Positions 59,739 through 64,000 of a stretch of 64,000 nucleotides of DNA are shown in pieces. The position numbers and the translations under genes are program-made. The notes beneath the pieces are model-generated. The model was given only the letters and a program-made list of their open reading frames with translations. It had not been told where the DNA came from and searched no databases. The stretch lies in contig NZ_KI912411.1 of NCBI RefSeq assembly GCF_000518265.1, forward strand, positions 326,072 to 390,071, written 5' to 3'. The stretch comes from Actinomadura oligospora ATCC 43269 (GTDB taxonomy: Bacteria; Actinomycetota; Actinomycetes; Streptosporangiales; Streptosporangiaceae). Every line of letters begins with the position of its first letter. The stretch's first letter is position 1.

Positions 59739-59767
59739 TCGCGCCGCTGGTATGGCGACCGTAGGAT
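59739..59767 (+). promoter_or_regulatory. Likely promoter of a leaderless acetyltransferase mRNA
   Basis: TAGGAT (59762-59767) is a -10-like box six bases before ATG 59774, with CTGTCG near 59737-59742 as a weak -35. No ribosome-binding site precedes the ATG, so the transcript probably begins at the start codon. Confidence 0.45.
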
Positions 59768-59773
59768 CGTTGA

Positions 59774-60349
59774 ATGTTGAAGCCCGTGTACCCGATCCGG
59801 ACCGAACGTCTGGATCTGCGGCCGTTCGGCGATGAGGACCTCGCCGCGCTGTACGCCTACCAGTCACTTCCGGAGGTGGCCCGGTTCCTGTACTGGGAGC
59901 CCCGGTCGCTGGAGGAGTCACGGTCGTTCCTGCGGGACAAGAAGGCGGCGACCGGCTGGGAGCGGGAGGGCGACTGGCTGGTGCTGGCCGTGGTGTGGCG
60001 GGAGCGCGGCGAGGTGATCGGCGAGATCAACCTGCAGTGGAGCAGCCGCCGGGACCGCAGCGGCGAGATCGGCTACATCTTCAACCCGGCCTACTACGGC
60101 AAGGGGTTCGCGACCGAGGCGGCGCGGGCGGTGCTGCGGCTGGCGTTCGAGGAGGCGGGCCTGCACCGGGTGGTCGGGCGGCTGGACGCGCGCAACGACG
60201 CGTCCGCGCGGGTGCTCGAACGGCTGGGGATGCGGCGTGAGGCGCTGCTGCTGGAGAACGAGTTCGTCAAGGGCGAGTGGGCGAGCGAGCTGGTCTACGC
60301 GATGCTGCGCCGCGAGTGGGACGAGCAGACCGGCGCCAGGCGCCCCTGA
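59774..60349 (+). CDS. GNAT-family N-acetyltransferase (RimJ/RimL-like)
   Basis: A 191-residue protein from ATG 59774. Features: LKPVYPIRTERLDLRPFGDE, ARFLYWEPRSLEESRSFLRD, GEIGYIFNPAYYGKGFATEA (acetyl-CoA loop) and GLHRVVGRLDARNDASARVL then ERLGMRREA, the RimJ/RimL pattern. The acceptor is unknown. A -10-like TAGGAT six bases upstream and no ribosome-binding site suggest a leaderless mRNA. Confidence 0.9.
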   Translation: MLKPVYPIRTERLDLRPFGDEDLAALYAYQSLPEVARFLYWEPRSLEESRSFLRDKKAATGWEREGDWLVLAVVWRERGEVIGEINLQWSSRRDRSGEIGYIFNPAYYGKGFATEAARAVLRLAFEEAGLHRVVGRLDARNDASARVLERLGMRREALLLENEFVKGEWASELVYAMLRREWDEQTGARRP

Positions 60350-60406
60350 GTTGGGTCCGGCGGGGGTCGCCGCCGTCCGCCGGTGTCCGCGCACGTCATG
60401 ATCCAC

Positions 60407-60423
60407 CTGACAGGGGATGTCAG
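60407..60423. promoter_or_regulatory. Dyad upstream of the PNPOx-like gene
   Basis: CTGACA (60407-60412), five bases, TGTCAG (60418-60423). It lies 82 bases before ATG 60505 in a 155-base gap and is a plausible operator. Confidence 0.4.
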
Positions 60424-60504
60424 TCTTTGGGGCGAGCATGGGTTTCGCCGGTCCGCGCCGATGGGAGGACGCGGATCGAGCCCAACGAACGGACGAGTAC
60501 CCAC

Positions 60505-61023
60505 ATGCGCGAAACCCGAGAAGAGCTCGAGGAGTTGCAGGCCCTCCTGGACGCCTCGCTCTCCCGTTCCACCTCGCATCTCCGCTCGATCATCACCGCC
60601 GAGCGCACGCTGACCGCCGAGCAGCTCACCGGTGTCCTCACCGGGATGCGGACCCTGGCGCTGTCGACCGTGACGGCCAAGGGCGAGCCGCGGATCAGCG
60701 GGGCGGACGGGCATTTCCTGCACGGCAAGTGGCACTTCGGCACGGCCCGCGGGGCCGCCAAGGCCCGCCATCTGGCCGCCCGCCCGGCCGCCAGCGTCGC
60801 GCACATGCGCGATGAGGACCTGGGCGTGTTCACGCACGGCACGGTGGAGATCCTCAATCCGGCGGGCGGCGAGCCCGCCGCGGACTGGCCGTACCTGCTC
60901 GCCTACTTCAAGGACTTCTACGGCGACGACGCCTTCGACTGGAACGAGGAGGTCGTCTACTACCGGCTGCATCCGCACTGGATGAGCGTCTACGCCCCCG
61001 ACCTCGCCAAGCTGACGGACTAG
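60505..61023 (+). CDS. Pyridoxamine-5'-phosphate-oxidase-family (FMN/F420-type split-barrel) protein
   Basis: A 172-residue protein from ATG 60505. A short acidic coiled N-terminus is followed by the split barrel: MRTLALSTVTAKGEPRISGA, GHFLHGKWHFGTARGAAKAR, PAASVAHMRDEDLGVFTHGT and VEILNP. This family binds FMN, F420 or heme and includes flavin oxidoreductases; the role here is unknown. It is preceded by a CTGACA/TGTCAG dyad and followed by a convergent PAP2 gene. Confidence 0.85.
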   Translation: MRETREELEELQALLDASLSRSTSHLRSIITAERTLTAEQLTGVLTGMRTLALSTVTAKGEPRISGADGHFLHGKWHFGTARGAAKARHLAARPAASVAHMRDEDLGVFTHGTVEILNPAGGEPAADWPYLLAYFKDFYGDDAFDWNEEVVYYRLHPHWMSVYAPDLAKLTD

Positions 61024-61057
61024 CTGACGGGTTGGAGGACGCGGCGGCGTGGCCGGG

Positions 61058-61795
61058 TCACTGGATCGCGCCGTCCGCCGACCGTTCCTCCAGGCCGTCC
61101 GCCGGGCCTGGTTGCGGCTGGCGGGCGGGGTGTTCGCGTGGGGCGGGGACGGAGGGCGGGGAGCCGGGGGCGATGAAGGCGCGTCCGATCGAGCCGAGGG
61201 CGATGCCGAGCCCCCATCCGGCGAGGGCGTCGGTGGGCCAGTGGTAGCCGAGGGTGACCACGGCGACGGCAACGGCGGCGATCAGGGCGTGCACGGCGAT
61301 CCACCAGCGGCGGGAGGCGTGCATGAGGGCGGCGGCGACGGTGAGGCAGGCGGCGGAGTTGGCGGCGTGCCCGGACGGGTAGGACAGGTATCCGTCGGCG
61401 AACAGGTGGTCGGCGCCGACGCGGGGCGGGGTGCGGGCGAAGGCGATCTGCGCGGCGCGGACGACGGCCTCGGTGCCGAGCAGCCAGATCCCGGCGCGGA
61501 CGGCCGTCCAGAGGTTGCGGCGGCGCCAGGCGGCGAGCAGGGCGGCGACGGCGACGAGCGTCCCGACGAGCCAGTACTGGCCGCCGTTGACGAGGGTGCG
61601 CCAGAACCAGTACTCGGCTCCGGTGGGGTCGGGCGGACCGTCCTCGAACAGCCGGGTGTCGGCATGGCGGAGCAGGCCGCCCGCCATCACGTCGAGTGTG
61701 GTGGCGACGGCGACGAGCGTCGCCAGGAGCGGCAGCGCCAGGTTCCGCATCGCGCGGCCCGGAAGGTGCCCGCCCCCCGATCGGAGCACCTGCAT
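61058..61795 (-). CDS. PAP2-family membrane phosphatase
   Basis: A 245-residue protein. ATG 61795 has AGGA seven bases upstream; ATG 61750 is the alternative. It has about six membrane helices, with the phosphatase motifs IAFARTPPRVG (motif 1, degenerate), SYPSGHAANSAACL (PSGH, catalytic His) and TLGYHWPTDALAGWGLGIAL (second His and Asp). The family removes phosphate from lipids or isoprenoid carriers at the membrane. The tail after residue 210 is a Pro/Arg-rich cytosolic extension. Confidence 0.88.
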   Translation of the reverse strand: MQVLRSGGGHLPGRAMRNLALPLLATLVAVATTLDVMAGGLLRHADTRLFEDGPPDPTGAEYWFWRTLVNGGQYWLVGTLVAVAALLAAWRRRNLWTAVRAGIWLLGTEAVVRAAQIAFARTPPRVGADHLFADGYLSYPSGHAANSAACLTVAAALMHASRRWWIAVHALIAAVAVAVVTLGYHWPTDALAGWGLGIALGSIGRAFIAPGSPPSVPAPREHPARQPQPGPADGLEERSADGAIQ

Positions 61796-61804
61796 GCTCC
61801 GATC
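61779..61804. repeat. Inverted repeat over the PAP2 start
   Basis: GATCGGAGCA (61779-61788) and TGCTCCGATC (61795-61804), six bases apart, with a third copy of ATCGGAGCA at about 61812-61820. They overlap the putative ATG 61795, so they are either an operator or a hairpin limiting translation; they would favour ATG 61750 as the true start. Confidence 0.6.
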
Positions 61805-61963
61805 CTGCCTCATCGGAGCAGGTGAGAGGGCCTGACAGGCCGAACCGGCGCGGTTTCGGCACAGGCCCCGCACATGATTCTCATCACCGCGGGGACGGGG
61901 CGGGGCCCGGCGCGCGACGTCCGCGCCGGGCCCCTCGGGGTGTCCGGGGTCACTCGTCCCCGG

Positions 61964-63907
61964 TCACTTGCGGGGGTAGTCCAGGCCGTGTCCGAAGGGG
62001 TACAGGGTCTGGTCGGGGTTCCCGGCGACGGGGATGGAGACGGGCAGGCGTCCCTGGGGCCGGTTCGCGCCGAACAGGGTCGCGGCGGCGGCGTGCAGGG
62101 CGTCGGCCGTGTAGGAGAAGGTGGCCAGGTAGGCGGGTGCGGTGGGGAACGCGTTGATGTCGTAGGCGTCGCGGACGGCCACGACGACGACGGGCTTCCC
62201 GGTGGCGATCAGCGCCTTGACCAGGTCGGACTGGCCGGGGCCGTTGTGGCCGGTGTCGGTCTTGGTGTCCCAGGCGCGGTTGGTGACCACGACGGTGAGG
62301 TCGTGGGCGCGGGCCGCGGCGGCGGCCGAGGCGATGGCCGCGGGGGTGGGGCTGAGGCCGGTGTCGTGGGCGTCGGCGGTCGCGCCGTACTTGCCGATCT
62401 CGGTGGCGAGGGTCGCGGTGGTGGTCGTCCCCCAGCCGGTCACGTGGACGCTGCGCGGCCCGGGCGCGAGCGGAAGGGTGGCGCCGCCGGGCTGCGGGTC
62501 GTTCTTGACCAGGGTGGTGGTGCGGCCGGTGGCGCGGCGCGCGGCGGCCAGGTGGTCGGGCGATCCGACGACCTGGCCGACGCGGGACTCGTCGACGTAG
62601 GGGTCGGTGAACAGGCCGCGGCGCTGTTTGAGGTCCAGGACGCGGTAGACCGACTGGTCGATGCGGTCCTCGCTGAGCTCGCCGTTCCGCACGGCGTTCA
62701 CGACGGCGTCGAGCTGGGTGGCGAACCGCCCGGCGGGCGGCTTGAGCAGGACGTCCACTCCGGCCTTGAGGGCCAGGACGGGGACGCGATCGTCGCCGTA
62801 CTTGTCCCGGACGCCCTGCATGTCGAGCGCGTCGGTGATCACCAGGCCCCGGTAGTGCAGCTGGTCGCGCAGGATGCCGGTGACGATCGGGCGGGACAGG
62901 GTGGCGGGGTCGCCGGAGGGGTCCAGGGCGGGCACGACCAGGTGCCCGGTCATGATCGAGTCGGCGCCGGCGGCGATCGCGGCCCTGAACGGCGGCAGGT
63001 CGATGCTCTCCCACTGGGCGCGGGTGTGCCGGATGATCGGGACGGCGACGTGGCTGTCGGTGTCGGCGTCGCCGTGGCCGGGGAAGTGCTTGGCGGTGGC
63101 GGTGACGTTCGCCGAGCGGTAGCCGCCGAGCTGCGCGGTGACCATCCGGGACACCAGGGCGGGGTCGGAACCGAACGACCGGACGCCGATCACCGGGTTG
63201 GCGGGGTTGACGTTGACGTCGGAGTCGGGCGCGTAGTCGGTGTCGACGCCGATGGCGCGCAGTTCGGCGCCGGTGATGCGGGCGAGCGCGCGGGCGTCGG
63301 CGGCGCGGCGTCCGGCGGCCAGGGCCATCGCGCCGGGCTGCTGGGTGGCGGGCGCGCCGACGCGGGCGACGATGCCGCCCTCCTGGTCGATCGCGATCGT
63401 CGAGGGGATCGCGTGCCCGGCGGCGCGCGCGGCGCGCTGGATGCCGTTGGAGAACCCGGCGAGCTGCTGGGGGCTCGTGACGTTGTTGCCGTAGTAGATG
63501 ATGCCGCCGGGCTGGTCGCGGGCGATGAGCTGGGCGGCGTTGTCCACCCCGTACAGGGCGCGGTTGGAGGCGACGTCCGCGGGGTTGGTGGTGTCGGCGG
63601 ACATGCCGTAGACCTGCACGACGAACAGCTGGGCGACCTTCTGCCGCAGCGTCATGGAGTCGATCAGTTTCATCAGGTGCGGGTCGCGTCCCTGGGTGGT
63701 GCTCGTGCGCGCGGGGGTCGCGGCGTGGGCGGTGGTGGTGACCGCCGCGAGCGGTGTCGCGGCGAGCAGGGCGGCGGTCAGCGCGGCCGTGATCGGCGCG
63801 GCGCGCCGGATCCGGGGCCGGGCCTGGGGCCGGGGCTGCTGCCGGGCTTGGGACCGGCTCGCTGACGTGCGGGTTCGCGAGCTTCGACGCGTGGGCGTTC
63901 TGCGCAT
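61964..63907 (-). CDS. Secreted glycoside hydrolase family 3 (beta-N-acetylhexosaminidase type)
   Basis: A 647-residue protein. ATG 63907 has AAGGGGA six bases upstream; the frame is open to 63955. An Arg-rich N-terminus is followed by a signal segment (about residues 33-62, AAPITAALTAALLAATPLAA, AHA cleavage). GH3 N-domain (about 75-430): SMTLRQKVAQLFVVQVYGM, GGIIYYGNNV, AIDQEGGIVARV, ATAKHFPGHGDADTDSHVA (catalytic His/Asp loop) and LVITDALDMQGV with the nucleophile Asp. A GH3 C-domain (about 460-647) follows. The KHFPGHG loop is the NagZ mark. It probably trims peptidoglycan or chitin-derived sugars outside the cell. Confidence 0.93.
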   Translation of the reverse strand: MRRTPTRRSSRTRTSASRSQARQQPRPQARPRIRRAAPITAALTAALLAATPLAAVTTTAHAATPARTSTTQGRDPHLMKLIDSMTLRQKVAQLFVVQVYGMSADTTNPADVASNRALYGVDNAAQLIARDQPGGIIYYGNNVTSPQQLAGFSNGIQRAARAAGHAIPSTIAIDQEGGIVARVGAPATQQPGAMALAAGRRAADARALARITGAELRAIGVDTDYAPDSDVNVNPANPVIGVRSFGSDPALVSRMVTAQLGGYRSANVTATAKHFPGHGDADTDSHVAVPIIRHTRAQWESIDLPPFRAAIAAGADSIMTGHLVVPALDPSGDPATLSRPIVTGILRDQLHYRGLVITDALDMQGVRDKYGDDRVPVLALKAGVDVLLKPPAGRFATQLDAVVNAVRNGELSEDRIDQSVYRVLDLKQRRGLFTDPYVDESRVGQVVGSPDHLAAARRATGRTTTLVKNDPQPGGATLPLAPGPRSVHVTGWGTTTTATLATEIGKYGATADAHDTGLSPTPAAIASAAAAARAHDLTVVVTNRAWDTKTDTGHNGPGQSDLVKALIATGKPVVVVAVRDAYDINAFPTAPAYLATFSYTADALHAAAATLFGANRPQGRLPVSIPVAGNPDQTLYPFGHGLDYPRK

Positions 63908-64000
63908 GGACGTTCCCCTTCCGCCCCCGAGAACGATCTTGCGTGTCGTCCGCACGCTAGCCGGGCGGGGGCGGCGCGTCCATGGCAGAACTCGACGAGC

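Noticed and set aside
1..64000. CRISPR arrays, rRNA operons and tRNA genes
   Set aside because: I saw no regularly spaced repeats, no rRNA signature sequences and no cloverleaf with a TTCGA-type arm that I could support by eye; a covariance-model scan would be needed to exclude tRNAs.

Overview
The window is very GC-rich throughout, with third-position G/C codons, GTG and TTG starts, ATGA/GTGA stop-start overlaps and families typical of actinomycetes (HxlR, TipA-type MerR, CGNR, DUF1062, DUF6194, DrrA-type ABC). It reads as chromosome of an antibiotic-producing actinomycete (Streptomyces- or Actinomadura-like; genus not decidable here).

Left flank (1-18.8 kb): an accessory strip. 0-4.6 kb holds a truncated gene, small secreted and membrane proteins, a decayed helical protein, a seven-bladed PLL/DUF346-type lectin and a probable Tn3-transposase scrap. 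From 4.6 to 18.8 kb come regulator/enzyme pairs (LysR/MBL, VOC/TipA-like MerR, LysR/AKR+epimerase, HxlR/methyltransferase, CGNR, DoxX/AraC), a secreted GH92 mannosidase behind a readable promoter-operator, and a truncated FrnE-like pseudogene.

Centre (18.8-40.2 kb): a dense biosynthetic gene cluster, the main item of interest. Its left part has a stand-alone carrier protein, a TrpB-like PLP enzyme, an acyl-CoA-dehydrogenase-type flavoenzyme and a free adenylation domain (the layout used to oxidise carrier-bound proline to pyrrole), then an esterase, a class-B asparagine synthetase, an acyl-AMP ligase and a LanB-like dehydratase N-domain protein. Its right part is one long operon: a KAS-III homologue with an altered active site, a PAPS sulfotransferase, an SDR lacking its Tyr/Lys pair, an HK97-fold encapsulin-like shell protein (Family 3 type), a split transketolase, and an amino-group carrier protein (LysW-like) with its LysX, LysY, LysZ and LysK partners. 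This is the set that builds DADH-type amino acids (vazabitide/azinomycin/ficellomycin logic), but no LysJ aminotransferase is visible. Inferred plan: an amino acid is built on LysW, extended by two carbons by transketolase, sulfated, released by LysK and joined to a second, carrier-oxidised building block, possibly with some steps inside a protein shell.

Right flank (40.2-64 kb): a MarR-controlled WrbA/MFS pair with three tandem operators; an orphaned LysR; a coiled-coil protein; a double-headed MerR; a two-component system; a DUF4097/DrrAB-like ABC operon; a CaCA exchanger behind a yybP-ykoY manganese riboswitch; a terpene synthase fused to a cytochrome P450 with an MFS exporter; an RNA-repair pair (RNA ligase plus HD-Pnk end-healing enzyme); and acetyltransferase, PNPOx-like, PAP2 and secreted GH3 genes.
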